From Spirochaetota bacterium (GTDB taxonomy: Bacteria > Spirochaetota > B62-G9 > DRHN01), in NCBI GenBank assembly GCA_016934265.1, contig JAFGTF010000121.1:1-44560 (forward strand): DNA of 44,560 nucleotides. Reading direction: 5' to 3'. Positions 14,528 through 24,349 of the stretch are shown in pieces. The notes below the pieces were generated by a model. It saw only the letters and a list, made by a program, of their open reading frames with translations, made no database searches and was not told the origin of the DNA. The position numbers and the translations under genes are program-made. Each line of letters begins with the position of its first letter. The first letter of the stretch is position 1.

Positions 14528-16266
14528 AAAGATCTCTCCTTGTAAAATTGTTCCTCGGATTCCTTGCAAGCACTGGAATCCTTTCTCTTTCAATCCTTCT
14601 GTTCTCTTTCCGCGCCACGCAAAAGCTCTATACGGACAGCGTACGGGCGGAACTCGAGAACGCCGGGAGTGCTTTTATCCCCTTCGCGCGCACCCTACTC
14701 GATGCACAAAAAACCGATGAGCTAGGGCGGCATGTACATGAGATCTCAGCGCTGAATGGTATACGGATCACCGTTATTGATACCGAAGGAGTCGTCCTGG
14801 TCGACTCCGACGTGGACCCGGCCGTCATGGACAACCACAGGGAAAGGCCGGAAATCGCTGCGGCATTAACCGGCATCACCTCGAGCTCGAAACGATACAG
14901 CATCAGCACGAAACAGAACATGCTGTATGTCGCTCTCCCGATAAAAAACGGTGCGGAAACGACTGCCGTTCTGAGGTTGAGCCGTTATCTCGAATCACTG
15001 AAGAACCTCGTACACAATTTCAATCTGAAGCTGTTTATCTTCACCTCCAGTGTTTTTGCCGTCTCTCTCATATTTTCGCTTCTATTTGCGAGACGGCTGA
15101 TGCAGCCCATTCAGGAGATCGCCGAGTCCGCACAGAAAGCCTCGGGGGGAGACTTTACACAGAAAGTATTCCTTCCAAGAAACCATACCCTGCAGCGGCT
15201 CGCGGATAACTATAATCGTATGCTGGAGGAGATCAAGCGATATGTGGGAGAACTTTCCCAACAAAAGGAGGAGCTCCACGCCATTATATCGGCGATGCAG
15301 CCGGGACTGCTCGTACTGAACGAGCACGATACTATAGTGCTTACAAACGACAGCCTCAAGCGGATCATACATACCTTCAATATTAAGGGAGAAAAGTACT
15401 GGAAGATATTCAAGGAACCGGCCCTCTTTGATATAGTCAGGCAGGCGCAGACCGAGAAGGTCACGATCGTCGGGGATGTCCGGATCGACGGCCGTTACTA
15501 TCAGATCAGCGCCGCCTTCCTGCAGTCAACGAACGAAACGGTGCTCGTGTTCCATGACATCACGGAGATCAAAAATCTCGAGAACATGAAGCGCGACCTC
15601 GTCCAGAACGTCTCGCACGAGCTCCGGACGCCGCTCACCGCGATCAAGGGGTATGCGGAAACCATAGAGGTGGAAGATACGGAGACACGCCAGTACCTCG
15701 ATATCATAAAGCGACACACCGACCGGCTCATAAACATAGTGGAGGATCTGCTCATACTGTCAGAGCTCGAGGGAGGGGTGCATATCATAGAGAGAGAAAA
15801 AGTGAACCTGAAGGTCCTCATCGCGCACGTGCTGAAGATGTTCTCGACAAAGATCGATTCGAAACGGATCTCAATCGTTACGGAGTTTGGAAAACGGGTC
15901 CCGTCCATCTACGGTGACCCGCTGAGACTCGAGCAGGTGATAATAAACCTCCTCGACAACTCCATCAAGCACACGGACAAGGGCGAGATTACAATAGGCC
16001 TCACAAGGCAGGAGAACGATCTTTTACTCACGGTCTCGGATACCGGAATCGGCATTCCGAAAGAGCACCACGAGCGTATCTTTGAGCGGTTCTATACGGT
16101 CGACAGATCGAGATCGAGAAGGCTAGGAGGAACGGGCCTCGGTCTCTCCATCGTCAAGCACATCGTCCAGATCCACGACGGTACGATCACGCTCGACAGT
16201 ACACCCGGCAAGGGGACGATCTTTACGATCCGGTTTCCGATAGCCCAACAAGAAAGCGGTCTGTAG
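14524..16266 (+). CDS. phoR: PhoR-like membrane sensor histidine kinase
   Basis: At 580 residues the domains in order are: TM helix 1 (about 8-28), an extracytoplasmic domain (about 30-165), TM helix 2 (about 168-189), HAMP (about 190-242), PAS (about 250-350), HisKA and HATPase_c. The phospho-acceptor His365 lies in NVSHELRTPLTAIKGYAE. The ATP-binding N box is NLLDNSIKH, the G1 box SDTGIGIP, and the G2 box GGTGLGLSIVKHI. The layout TM-sensor-TM-HAMP-PAS-kinase matches the long Gram-positive type PhoR. It is coupled to the upstream regulator gene, and PhoU/Pst are the expected inputs. The kinase class is certain; the phosphate role comes from context. Confidence 0.9.
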   Translation: MKRSLLVKLFLGFLASTGILSLSILLFSFRATQKLYTDSVRAELENAGSAFIPFARTLLDAQKTDELGRHVHEISALNGIRITVIDTEGVVLVDSDVDPAVMDNHRERPEIAAALTGITSSSKRYSISTKQNMLYVALPIKNGAETTAVLRLSRYLESLKNLVHNFNLKLFIFTSSVFAVSLIFSLLFARRLMQPIQEIAESAQKASGGDFTQKVFLPRNHTLQRLADNYNRMLEEIKRYVGELSQQKEELHAIISAMQPGLLVLNEHDTIVLTNDSLKRIIHTFNIKGEKYWKIFKEPALFDIVRQAQTEKVTIVGDVRIDGRYYQISAAFLQSTNETVLVFHDITEIKNLENMKRDLVQNVSHELRTPLTAIKGYAETIEVEDTETRQYLDIIKRHTDRLINIVEDLLILSELEGGVHIIEREKVNLKVLIAHVLKMFSTKIDSKRISIVTEFGKRVPSIYGDPLRLEQVIINLLDNSIKHTDKGEITIGLTRQENDLLLTVSDTGIGIPKEHHERIFERFYTVDRSRSRRLGGTGLGLSIVKHIVQIHDGTITLDSTPGKGTIFTIRFPIAQQESGL

Positions 16267-16332
16267 ACAGACGATCCGACGCATGTCTTGTGATCACCGA
16301 ACAAGATACTGTCATCGTAGCGGGGGATAGCA

Positions 16333-16357
16333 TAACACCTTCGGCACCACGGTGTTA
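16333..16357 (+). terminator. Hairpin after phoR
   Basis: TAACACC/GGTGTTA forms a 7-bp stem with an 11-nt loop, about 70 nt past the phoR stop, followed by CTGTTTC. It is a weak candidate terminator because the U-tract is short. Confidence 0.35.
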
Positions 16358-16413
16358 CTGTTTCACTTGCCGTGTTCGATTCATTCGTAGTCGATGATTG
16401 AATCGCCAAACCG

Positions 16414-16442
16414 GCGGCCGAAGGTTGACGGCCAAAGGCCGC
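16414..16442 (-). terminator. Inverted repeat directly after argS
   Basis: GCGGCC (16414-16419) and GGCCGC (16437-16442), with an internal GGCC copy, form a GC hairpin directly abutting the argS stop codon. The region is convergent with phoR. There is no U-tract, so it may be only a transcript-stabilising hairpin. Confidence 0.35.
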
Positions 16443-18143
16443 TTACATTTCCTCGATCGCCCGTATACAGAGCAGCTCGAGTCCCTGACTGAGCACCTTG
16501 CGGCAGCAGTCGGCGACGAGCCCCCGGGAAAGCGATTCGTCCCTGTCGCCGGTGATGACGCGATGAGCATTATAGAAACCGTTGAAGGCTTTTGCGACTT
16601 CGAGAAGGTAGCGGGCGATCACGGAGGGCTCGAACTCCGATCTTGCCCGGCGAACCTGAGCCTCGAACTCATTCAGGAGCCTTGCGACCTCATACCCCTC
16701 CTCTCCGAAGGATATATCCGATACCGCCTCGATCCCGGGGATCTTGTACCTCTTTTCGAGCTTCAAAAGAAGGCTTTTAATCCTCGCATGGGTATACTGC
16801 AGGTAGACCCCCGTCTCGCCGTTGAAGTTGAGCATCTCATCCCAGTCGAAGGCGATGTCCTTTATCCTCGAGTTCTTCAGATCGTTGAATATCACGGCAC
16901 CGACGCCTATCGCCTCGGCGGTTTCGACCTTGTTTCGGACGCCGGGGTTTTTCTCCTCGATGATCCCCCGCGCCAGAGACGCCGCCCTGTCCAGCACCTC
17001 TTCTAAAAAGACGATGTTACCCTTTCGCGTGCTCATCGCTTCATCGGCAAACCGTATCTGTCCGAACGGGACATGGTGGCAGCGTTCGGCCCAGCCCTTC
17101 CCCATGCGGGCCAGCACCGTGAACAGCTGCTTGAAATGAAGCGCCTGCGGGCTTCCCACGACATAGAGCGCGACGTCGAAATCGTACTCTTTCTTCCTAT
17201 AAAGCACCGCCGCGATGTCCCTCGTCAGGTACAGCGTGGACCCGTCCTGCTTGCGTATCAACGCCGGCGGCATGTCCGGAAGCGGTACCACGAGCGCACC
17301 CTCGCTCATCTGCGTGATGCCGCTCGCTTTTACCGCTTTGACTGTTTCGTCGAGGAGGTCTTCGTAAAAGCTTTCTCCCGTATAGTAATCAAACGAGACG
17401 TCAAGCCTTTCGTATATGCGTTTGAACTCCTCTATGCTGAGAGACCTGAAACGCCGCCAGAGCTCACGGGCCTCCTCGTCCCCCTTTTCAAGGCGGTTGA
17501 ACCACTCCCTCCCTTCCTGCTCGAACTGCGGCGTTTTTTCCGCCTCCGCGTGAAACCGCACGTAAAGATCGTATAAATACCGTATCGGATCGTGTTCCAG
17601 CGCGCGCTCGTCCCCCCAGCGCCTATATGCGCTGATGAGCTTCCCGAACTGCGTCCCCCAGTCGCCGATATGGTTGATGCCGACGGTTTTGAAACCGCAG
17701 AACGAGAATATCCGCTTCAAAGAGCCGCCGATGACCGTTGACCGGAGGTGCCCGATACCGAACGGTTTCGCGATATTCGGCGAGGAGTAGTCGATTACCA
17801 CCGTCTTCCCCTCCCCGTCCGCTCGAATTTCTTCGAATCCCGTCCTGCGAAGCGCCAGGATCGCCTCCTTCGTGAAAACCTTTCTGTCTATGTAGAGATT
17901 GAGGTAGGGACCGAGCGACTCCGCCTTTGCAAGAAGCCCCCCCGGCGTTATCTGAGAGGCAAGGTCGGAGGCGATCAGTTTCGGGTCTTTTTTGAATTTT
18001 TTTGCGAACCCGAAACAGGGTATCGCGTAATCTCCGAACTCCTCCTTCGGCGGTCTCTCGATAAGCCCGTACGGGTCCCCGGCATCCTCCCCTACCGTTT
18101 CCAGGAGCTTTTGCGCAAGAAACCGTTTTACGTCTATCGCCAT
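16443..18143 (-). CDS. argS: Arginyl-tRNA synthetase
   Basis: A class I aminoacyl-tRNA synthetase of 566 residues charging tRNA-Arg. The start is placed at ATG 18143 (MAIDVKRFLAQKL); the 18 codons upstream (Cys-rich) look unrelated. It has the Arg-specific N-terminal tRNA-binding domain, the HIGH-like motif in FGIGHLRST, the KMSK-equivalent MSTRKGN, and the C-terminal helical DALR domain with the conserved YTHARIKSLL. The middle segment HIGDWGTQFGKLI is diagnostic for ArgRS. It is a monocistronic-looking gene ending against phoR. Confidence 0.96.
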   Translation of the reverse strand: MAIDVKRFLAQKLLETVGEDAGDPYGLIERPPKEEFGDYAIPCFGFAKKFKKDPKLIASDLASQITPGGLLAKAESLGPYLNLYIDRKVFTKEAILALRRTGFEEIRADGEGKTVVIDYSSPNIAKPFGIGHLRSTVIGGSLKRIFSFCGFKTVGINHIGDWGTQFGKLISAYRRWGDERALEHDPIRYLYDLYVRFHAEAEKTPQFEQEGREWFNRLEKGDEEARELWRRFRSLSIEEFKRIYERLDVSFDYYTGESFYEDLLDETVKAVKASGITQMSEGALVVPLPDMPPALIRKQDGSTLYLTRDIAAVLYRKKEYDFDVALYVVGSPQALHFKQLFTVLARMGKGWAERCHHVPFGQIRFADEAMSTRKGNIVFLEEVLDRAASLARGIIEEKNPGVRNKVETAEAIGVGAVIFNDLKNSRIKDIAFDWDEMLNFNGETGVYLQYTHARIKSLLLKLEKRYKIPGIEAVSDISFGEEGYEVARLLNEFEAQVRRARSEFEPSVIARYLLEVAKAFNGFYNAHRVITGDRDESLSRGLVADCCRKVLSQGLELLCIRAIEEM

Positions 18144-18240
18144 CCCGCGTTCCCCGGTATCTGGATTACTACTACAACATATCCCGCAGGATAGCAAACA
18201 GTCAAGGGTACGTATCCCTTACGAAAGATGTGGCTTGAAA

Positions 18241-18262
18241 TAAAAAGCCCCCTGCGGGCGGC
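18241..18262 (-). terminator. Intrinsic terminator after the SurA-like gene
   Basis: On the minus strand GCCGCCC-GCA-GGGGGC, a GC stem with one bulge, is followed directly by TTTTTATTT. It begins about 11 nt past the stop at 18273. It separates this gene from argS. Confidence 0.7.
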
Positions 18263-18272
18263 ATAGAGGGCA

Positions 18273-18965
18273 TCAGAGATTAAGATCGCTGTTCTTGACC
18301 ACCTTCGCTTCGCCTTTCAACGAATCGATGAGCTCGTTGAGGTAATCGTTGTATTGTTTCTGCAGAAGCTGCATCCGGATCTGCTGGCGGGCGACGTCGA
18401 TATCCACGCCGGCGAACAGCTTCTTGTTCTGGTTATATATGGCCTCTATCTGCTCGTCCGGTATATCGGTTAGTTTCGGCTCTATCTTGTCGTTTAAGTA
18501 TACCTGTATGATCGCACGCCGCTCTACCGCCTTGAGAAGGTCCTGCACGTCGCTGCGCTTGTCGTACCGTTCCTTCAGGGCCTTTTTGTAGATGAGATAT
18601 TCGTTGATGAGATTGGCAAGAAACTTCTTCTTATTGGCCGGGTCGTCCCTGTATTTGGTTTTCTGTGCCTCGTCGATCGGGAGAGAGTATACGTGTACGC
18701 CGAACTCCCGTTCGAATTCATCCGTCGAGATGGTCGTATCGTCGATCTTTGCCACCCACTGCCCGGTTCCCTTCGTTTTCAGCTCCTGAGCGAGGAGGAA
18801 CCCTCCGCCGTCTCCCGGCCCGCGGATCTCGTCCGCTGAGCAGTCGGAGGCCCCGAAAAAAGCCCGGTAGCCGAGAACGCCGATCGTGAAAACAGCAATC
18901 GCTATCGTCCCTGCCGTGATACGTCTCATCCCGATTCCCTTCAGGTTTGGTAGATTACGGCTCAT
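18273..18965 (-). CDS. SurA N-domain-like periplasmic chaperone
   Basis: A 230-residue exported protein. After a basic start there is one hydrophobic helix (ITAGTIAIAVFTIGVLGYRA) acting as signal or anchor, then a linker and a helical SurA/trigger-factor-like domain. The segment VAKIDDTTISTDEFEREFG is the usual beginning of such domains (a short strand V-A-x-I-D followed by helices). It has no parvulin PPIase domain, so it is a chaperone-only form. A second start at Met13 (MRRITAG) is as good as the first and would give a shorter leader. It lies upstream of argS in the same direction but ends with its own terminator. Confidence 0.75.
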   Translation of the reverse strand: MSRNLPNLKGIGMRRITAGTIAIAVFTIGVLGYRAFFGASDCSADEIRGPGDGGGFLLAQELKTKGTGQWVAKIDDTTISTDEFEREFGVHVYSLPIDEAQKTKYRDDPANKKKFLANLINEYLIYKKALKERYDKRSDVQDLLKAVERRAIIQVYLNDKIEPKLTDIPDEQIEAIYNQNKKLFAGVDIDVARQQIRMQLLQKQYNDYLNELIDSLKGEAKVVKNSDLNL

Positions 18966-19127
18966 ATATACTTCTCAACAATGGTAAACCGCTGCAAACC
19001 GCTGCCGGGCTTATTGTTCCTCTTCATGCTGCCGCTTTGATACCACAAGAGACTTCGCCCCGTTCGGCGCGACAGGGAACCCGACGTCACTAATCTAACC
19101 TATTGGGTGACACCGGACAACCGAAAT

Positions 19128-20318
19128 CTAGAGTATCCCGATTGCGGTTTCGAACACGTTCAACGGCGTACACTCGCCGTTCTCCACCGCATATGTGGTT
19201 TCGTAGCCGACCGTACCGCCGTCAAAGACGAACTTCGGCTCAAAGGCCACGACCATCCCCTCCTCAACCGTCCCGGGAAATCTTTTGAAGATTATCGGAA
19301 ACTCGTCGAGCTCGAGACCGATCCCGTGCCCGATAAAGCCTACGGATCCCATGAATACGTCCTCGAGGCCGCATGCAGCCACCTTTTCCCTGAGCTCTCT
19401 GTCTATATCCGCCACACGCTTCCCCCGGGACACCGCCTCTCGGAACAACTCGTGGCAGCTCTTCGATACCTCGTGCGCATCCATATACTTCGGCGCGGGT
19501 TCCCCTATGGAAAAGACACGGGCGCAGTCGACCTGGTACCCCTCGTGGGAAAACACCATGTCGATCAGGATCGGCTCTCTTTTTTCAATCTTCCTGTTCC
19601 CCGACCCCGCAGGATATGCGACGGTACGGCCGTCTCCGCCCGAAGAGGGGGAATCGAGAAGGGAATGTTTCGCCGCGCTCGGGCCGCTCAGCACGAAACA
19701 GGGAAGGACCTCCATATTGAACCTCCTCGCCCGTATGAACGGTCCGGCCCCCTCCTTGAGGAGCGCGCCGCTTATATGCGAGTACAGCTCGTACTCCGTC
19801 ATACCACACTGTATGCACTCCGATGCACGTGCGAAGACTCTGTCGAGCCTTCTTCCCGCCTCGCGGATCATGTCGATCTCGAACGAGGACTTCACGGCCC
19901 GGATCTCCCTGATCGCGGGGGATATGTCGACGAACTTCGTCCTCGGCCAAAGCTCTTTCAAAGAAAGGTACAGCGAGGCGGGAATGACGTCCGCCTCTAC
20001 ACCGATCACACCGTCCAAGAACCCGCAGTCTTTTACGTACTCTTCTATCCGGGCGAACCGTTCCAGCCCGAAGATTCGGGGGAGCGGGGACTCGGCCTTT
20101 GCCCTCGAGAGAGTCCGCTTCACAAAGAGCGCACCCGACTCGAACCCGCTTCCCGACGCCGTTTGCGGAAGAACGAAGACCCCGTCCTGCATCGTACCGG
20201 TGAAGTAAAACCTGTCGACGTGCTGTACGATCAGCGCGATGTCGACTCTTTCTTTCGCCAGTCGGGTGGAAAGCGACTCAATCCTTGCCTTTAACTCCGT
20301 TTCAGGAACCGTCTTCAT
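19128..20318 (-). CDS. M24B aminopeptidase P family metallopeptidase
   Basis: A 396-residue protein with the creatinase N-terminal domain (about 1-150) and a pita-bread M24 domain. The metal ligands are visible: Asp in ILIDMVFSHEGYQVDCARVF (two Asp), His in FIGHGIGLELDE, Glu in VVAFEPKFVF, and Glu in GYETTYAV. Members remove N-terminal residues before proline (Xaa-Pro aminopeptidase) or hydrolyse related substrates; substrate is not decided here. The gene overlaps the end of mfd by 17 nt, so it is co-translated after it. Confidence 0.9.
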   Translation of the reverse strand: MKTVPETELKARIESLSTRLAKERVDIALIVQHVDRFYFTGTMQDGVFVLPQTASGSGFESGALFVKRTLSRAKAESPLPRIFGLERFARIEEYVKDCGFLDGVIGVEADVIPASLYLSLKELWPRTKFVDISPAIREIRAVKSSFEIDMIREAGRRLDRVFARASECIQCGMTEYELYSHISGALLKEGAGPFIRARRFNMEVLPCFVLSGPSAAKHSLLDSPSSGGDGRTVAYPAGSGNRKIEKREPILIDMVFSHEGYQVDCARVFSIGEPAPKYMDAHEVSKSCHELFREAVSRGKRVADIDRELREKVAACGLEDVFMGSVGFIGHGIGLELDEFPIIFKRFPGTVEEGMVVAFEPKFVFDGGTVGYETTYAVENGECTPLNVFETAIGIL

Positions 20319-23300
20319 AGCCGAAAAGCTCCCGTAAGAATTCCAGTTTTTCCCCGTTGTCTTGAAACCGTTTGTAGATATGCAGCGTATCGCGGTTTCT
20401 CGGCGAAATGCTGAATATTTTCGGATTTTCGTTTATCTTTCTGAGCAGCGATATGATATCTATCCTGCTCTGCTCGAACGTTATTTCGAGCTCGTTCTCC
20501 CGCTCGCGAACGGACCTGATACCGACCGTCTTGCAAAGAACCCTGAGCCGGACGACTTCGAAGAGCGCGACAAGCTCTCCCGGCGGCGGACCGAAACGGT
20601 CTTTTACCTCCTCCTCGAGCGCGGCGAGATCGTCCGAGCTCTTCAGCCCCGCAAGCCGCTTATAGATCTCAACTCGAAGTTTTTCGCTCCCCATATACCG
20701 TTTCGGTATGTATCCTTTGTAGTCCAGGTCGAGCACCGGTTCGATCTCCTCCCGGTAGGCTTCGCCGAGCCGGAGCTCATCTATCGCCTGGTCGAGCAGC
20801 TTTATATACATCTCGTACCCGACCGCAAGCATCTCACCGTGCTGTTCTTTCCCCAGTACGTTCCCCGCTCCGCGAATCTCGAGGTCCTTCATCGCGATCT
20901 GGAATCCCGCCCCGAGCTCCGTGTGGTCGTTGATGACGACGAGCCTCTTCTGAGCCTGCTCCGTGATCTGTATTCCGGGCGGGTAGAAAAGATATGCGTA
21001 CGCCTTTCGTTTTCCTCTTCCCACCCTTCCTCTAAGCTGGTAGAGCTGGGAGAGCCCGAACCTGTCGGCGCGTTCGAGGATGATCGTATTTACGTTCGGA
21101 ATATCCAGGCCCGATTCGATGATCGTGGTGGTAACGAGAACCTCGAACTCCTGGTCATAGAAGGCCTGCATTATCGATTCGAGCTCGTGCTCGTCCATCT
21201 GTCCGTGCGCCACTTCAAAGGTAACATCCGGCATACGCATACGAAGCCGCTCCGCCCGCTCCTCGATGGTCCGAACCCTGTTATGCACGAAATACACCTG
21301 CCCGTCACGCTCGATCTCGCGTCGTATCGCGCTCGAGACGACGTTCTCATTGTACTCCATGACGAACGTCTCGATCGGCATACGCTCGCGCGGCGGGGTT
21401 TCTATCACGCTCATGTCCCTGATGCGGTTCATCGCCATGTACAGGGTCCGGGGGATCGGTGTGGCGGTCATCGTGAGGACGTCGACGAGCTTTCTGAGCT
21501 GCTTGAGCTTCTCCTTGTGCTCCACTCCGAACCGCTGCTCCTCGTCGATTATCACGAGACCGAGGTCTTTGAACCGGACGTCATCCTGGATAAGGCGGTG
21601 TGTGCCGATGACCACGTCGATCTCCCCTTTTTCAAGGAGCTCGATTATCTTACGCTGCTGGGACCTTGTTCTGAAACGAGACAGCATTTCCACCCGTATC
21701 GGATAAAACGAAAATCGATCGATAAATGTATTGAGGTGCTGCTCGGCGAGAACGGTCGTCGGTACCAGCACGGCGACCTGTTTGCCGTCCATTACGGCCT
21801 TGAATGCGGAACGTATGGCCACTTCCGTCTTGCCGTAGCCGACGTCTCCGCATACCAGCCGGTCCATGGGCCTTTTAGCCTCCATGTCCCGTTTGATCTC
21901 CTCTATGGACCGAAGCTGGTCCGGAGTCTCCTCATACCTGAAGCCCGACTCGAATTCGTACTGCCACTCCGTGTCGCCCCCGAACGCGTGACCCTGAAGG
22001 CTCTCACGGGCGGAGTAAAGCTCCAGAAGCTGGCTCGCGAGCTCCTTCACGGAGCGTTTGACATGATCCTTCACCCTCTTCCAGAGCCCGGAACCGAGGC
22101 GGTCGATTCTCGGAACCCTCCCCTCCTGCCCGATGTACTTCTGGAGTATGTTAATCTGGTCGACCGGAACGAAAATCTCATCGCCGTCACGGTACTCGAT
22201 CTTGACGAAGTCCTTCACCACACCCCGGGAGGTAAGCCGTTCGATACCACGGTAGACGCCTATCCCGTGCTCGATATGGACGATGTAATCTCCCTCCGCT
22301 ATCGCAAAGATACCCTCGATCGGAGCGGATTTCGATTCGAGAAATTTCCGCTTGTACCGCCTTTTTCTGTTGAATATCTCACGGTCGAGCACGACGAACA
22401 GCTTCATCTTAGGGGAGTAAAATCCCTCACTCAGGTCCAGCGTCATAATCAAAAGGTTTTCATACCGGTCGCAGAGATCCCGCAAGAGCTCACGCAGCCT
22501 GTTCGTCTGCCCCTCGTAGCCCGCACCCACAACTACCGTCCATCCGTCCTCCAACAGTGTCACGAGGTCGTCCTTAAACTCCCTGATCTGGCCCCTGTAG
22601 CCTTTTTTTTCCTCGATACCGAAATCGAGCGTCTTTGTCCCCTCCGCAGGCAAAAGGGATATGCTGTGGTAGGGCCCGGTCCGTGCGACGAGCCCTTCGA
22701 AGTCCGCCATCATGTCCCGGGGATTAGGGATGAACTCTTTTACCCCATTCTCCCCAAACTCCTCGTAGAGCCTTGCCGTCTCGTTTTTAAAGAATGCCGC
22801 CTGCTCCCTGCAGCTCTCGATCGAAACGAAGAGGTACATGGTTTCGGATCCTGCGTAATCGACTACCGTGGACGGATTACGATACAGCACCGAAGTATAC
22901 ATCTCAATACCGGGGAAGAAACCTTCCGTGTCGATGAGCTCCATTAATTCCCGTTCGCCGCCCGCCCCCTCCCGAAGACCGCGGTCGATTGAATTACGGT
23001 CCAAGACGACCTCCCTGGCCGGGAGGATGCATATCTCCTCGAGCGGTTCGATCGAACGCTGCGTGGTCTTCGAGAACATACGTATCGATTCGATCTCGTC
23101 TCCCAGGAATTCCACCCTGCAGGGATGTTCCTCGCCGTAAACGAATATATCGAGAATATCTCCTCTTCTTGCAAAATTTCCCGGTACTACCGCCTGCTCC
23201 TCTTTCTCATACCCCAGCGCGGCAAGACGCCCGTCCACCTCGACAAGCGGCACTGTATCCCCGCGTTTCAGCCGTAACAGGGACGATAAAAAGAGATCTT

Positions 23301-23709
23301 TCGGCATGAACAGGTCGATGAAAGACCGTACCGGCACGATGTAGATGCTCCTCTCCCCTCCGAGCAGCGCATTGAGCGCGGTTATCCGTTTCGCCGTAAG
23401 CTCGGTAAGCGGCTCGGACCGGTCATAGGGCAGGGTCTCTTTCGAAGGCATCATGTAACATGGTGTATCCGGAAACAGGAGGGTTATATCGTTTATAAAC
23501 CTCTCGCCTTCACGGTTATTCCTCGTGACCACGACGATCGCCCTTTTGGTTTTCCGGTACAGAGAAAGGATAAAAAGCGCCCTGCTCGATCCGCTCAGAC
23601 CGGTGACATGAACGGGTGAATCCGTACGGGAATCGGTGAACAGCGCACCGAAATCACCGCCGAAACTCCGCTCGAAACTTTCGACGATCTCCTGGAGTTT
23701 ATTTTCCAT
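20302..23709 (-). CDS. mfd: Transcription-repair coupling factor Mfd
   Basis: A full-length Mfd of 1135 residues, which removes stalled RNA polymerase at DNA lesions and recruits UvrA. The N-terminal third is the UvrB-like region (YMMPSKETLPYDRSEP and the LPAREVVLD segment). The CarD-like RNA-polymerase-interacting domain follows with GDYIVHIEHGIGVYRG. The RecG-type translocase has Walker A GDVGYGKTEVA, the DEEQ box VIIDEEQRFGVEHKE, TMTATPIPRTL and QLRGRVGRG. The C-terminal TRCF domain covers about the last 150 residues. It starts an operon with the M24 peptidase gene, overlapping it. Confidence 0.97.
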   Translation of the reverse strand: MENKLQEIVESFERSFGGDFGALFTDSRTDSPVHVTGLSGSSRALFILSLYRKTKRAIVVVTRNNREGERFINDITLLFPDTPCYMMPSKETLPYDRSEPLTELTAKRITALNALLGGERSIYIVPVRSFIDLFMPKDLFLSSLLRLKRGDTVPLVEVDGRLAALGYEKEEQAVVPGNFARRGDILDIFVYGEEHPCRVEFLGDEIESIRMFSKTTQRSIEPLEEICILPAREVVLDRNSIDRGLREGAGGERELMELIDTEGFFPGIEMYTSVLYRNPSTVVDYAGSETMYLFVSIESCREQAAFFKNETARLYEEFGENGVKEFIPNPRDMMADFEGLVARTGPYHSISLLPAEGTKTLDFGIEEKKGYRGQIREFKDDLVTLLEDGWTVVVGAGYEGQTNRLRELLRDLCDRYENLLIMTLDLSEGFYSPKMKLFVVLDREIFNRKRRYKRKFLESKSAPIEGIFAIAEGDYIVHIEHGIGVYRGIERLTSRGVVKDFVKIEYRDGDEIFVPVDQINILQKYIGQEGRVPRIDRLGSGLWKRVKDHVKRSVKELASQLLELYSARESLQGHAFGGDTEWQYEFESGFRYEETPDQLRSIEEIKRDMEAKRPMDRLVCGDVGYGKTEVAIRSAFKAVMDGKQVAVLVPTTVLAEQHLNTFIDRFSFYPIRVEMLSRFRTRSQQRKIIELLEKGEIDVVIGTHRLIQDDVRFKDLGLVIIDEEQRFGVEHKEKLKQLRKLVDVLTMTATPIPRTLYMAMNRIRDMSVIETPPRERMPIETFVMEYNENVVSSAIRREIERDGQVYFVHNRVRTIEERAERLRMRMPDVTFEVAHGQMDEHELESIMQAFYDQEFEVLVTTTIIESGLDIPNVNTIILERADRFGLSQLYQLRGRVGRGKRKAYAYLFYPPGIQITEQAQKRLVVINDHTELGAGFQIAMKDLEIRGAGNVLGKEQHGEMLAVGYEMYIKLLDQAIDELRLGEAYREEIEPVLDLDYKGYIPKRYMGSEKLRVEIYKRLAGLKSSDDLAALEEEVKDRFGPPPGELVALFEVVRLRVLCKTVGIRSVRERENELEITFEQSRIDIISLLRKINENPKIFSISPRNRDTLHIYKRFQDNGEKLEFLRELFGYEDGS

Positions 23710-23866
23710 AACGCATTACTATTTTGGAATTACCGTAATGAAAAACGACGACGTCAACGGAATACGAAATGCGGTATACGTCGTGCCGCCACATTCAATA
23801 TAACGGCTGATGGAAGGAGAAAGCCACTGAAATAATATTTCATGAGGTAAAAGGGGATATAAAGAT

Positions 23867-24229
23867 CTATAAACCGACCGCTTCTTCGAAGGCATCGAAT
23901 ATCTGCCCTGCCTTTCGAATGAACAGGGGATCGAGCTCCAGTATGTTCGCCGCCCTCTCCCGGATTCCGCGGAGGATGTTCTCCGCCTTTGCTTCGAGTT
24001 TTACGAGTACATTACCCTCCGCATAGGAGTCGACGAGGGCATACCGCCGGTCCTTTTTCAGCTCCCTCGTAATCGTCAGGAGGTCTTCGAGTGTCTTCTC
24101 GTTTCTCTCCGCAGTATCGTAGAGGTTCTGTTCCGTTCCGAACCGCTCTGCATTAACGGACATGTCCCTGAATTTCTGCGCCGTTATCCTGTAGTTGTAG
24201 TGAAGGATGCCTCTTATGTCCTCAACCAT
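23867..24229 (-). CDS. Small coiled-coil protein of unknown function
   Basis: A 120-residue soluble protein, mostly helical and rich in Glu, Arg and Leu, with heptad-like spacing (for example TLEDLLTITRELKKDRRYAL). No signal peptide, membrane helix or known domain is seen. It is transcribed divergently from the YibQ-type gene; the frames overlap only in the extended annotation of that gene. It lies upstream of mfd in the same direction, with about 155 nt between. I do not recognise the family. Confidence 0.6.
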   Translation of the reverse strand: MVEDIRGILHYNYRITAQKFRDMSVNAERFGTEQNLYDTAERNEKTLEDLLTITRELKKDRRYALVDSYAEGNVLVKLEAKAENILRGIRERAANILELDPLFIRKAGQIFDAFEEAVGL

Positions 24230-24349
24230 GCTGCCGTTCTCCCGATATTATCTGTGTCGGTACTCTGCCATGCGTCAGACATTAATGTATACAATACCCG
24301 ACAGATTGCAAGTATATTCTGCATGATATTCGTTTTTAGGACAGGAGAA

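Noticed and set aside
20362-22947. An 861-codon plus-strand open frame opposite mfd
   Set aside because: It is antisense to the well-supported mfd coding frame, has no family resemblance and a composition typical of GC-rich shadow frames.
24200-24349. Fifty-codon upstream extension of the deacetylase frame
   Set aside because: It has no Shine-Dalgarno and overlaps the divergent gene; ATG 24350 has AGGAGAA and begins a normal anchor segment.
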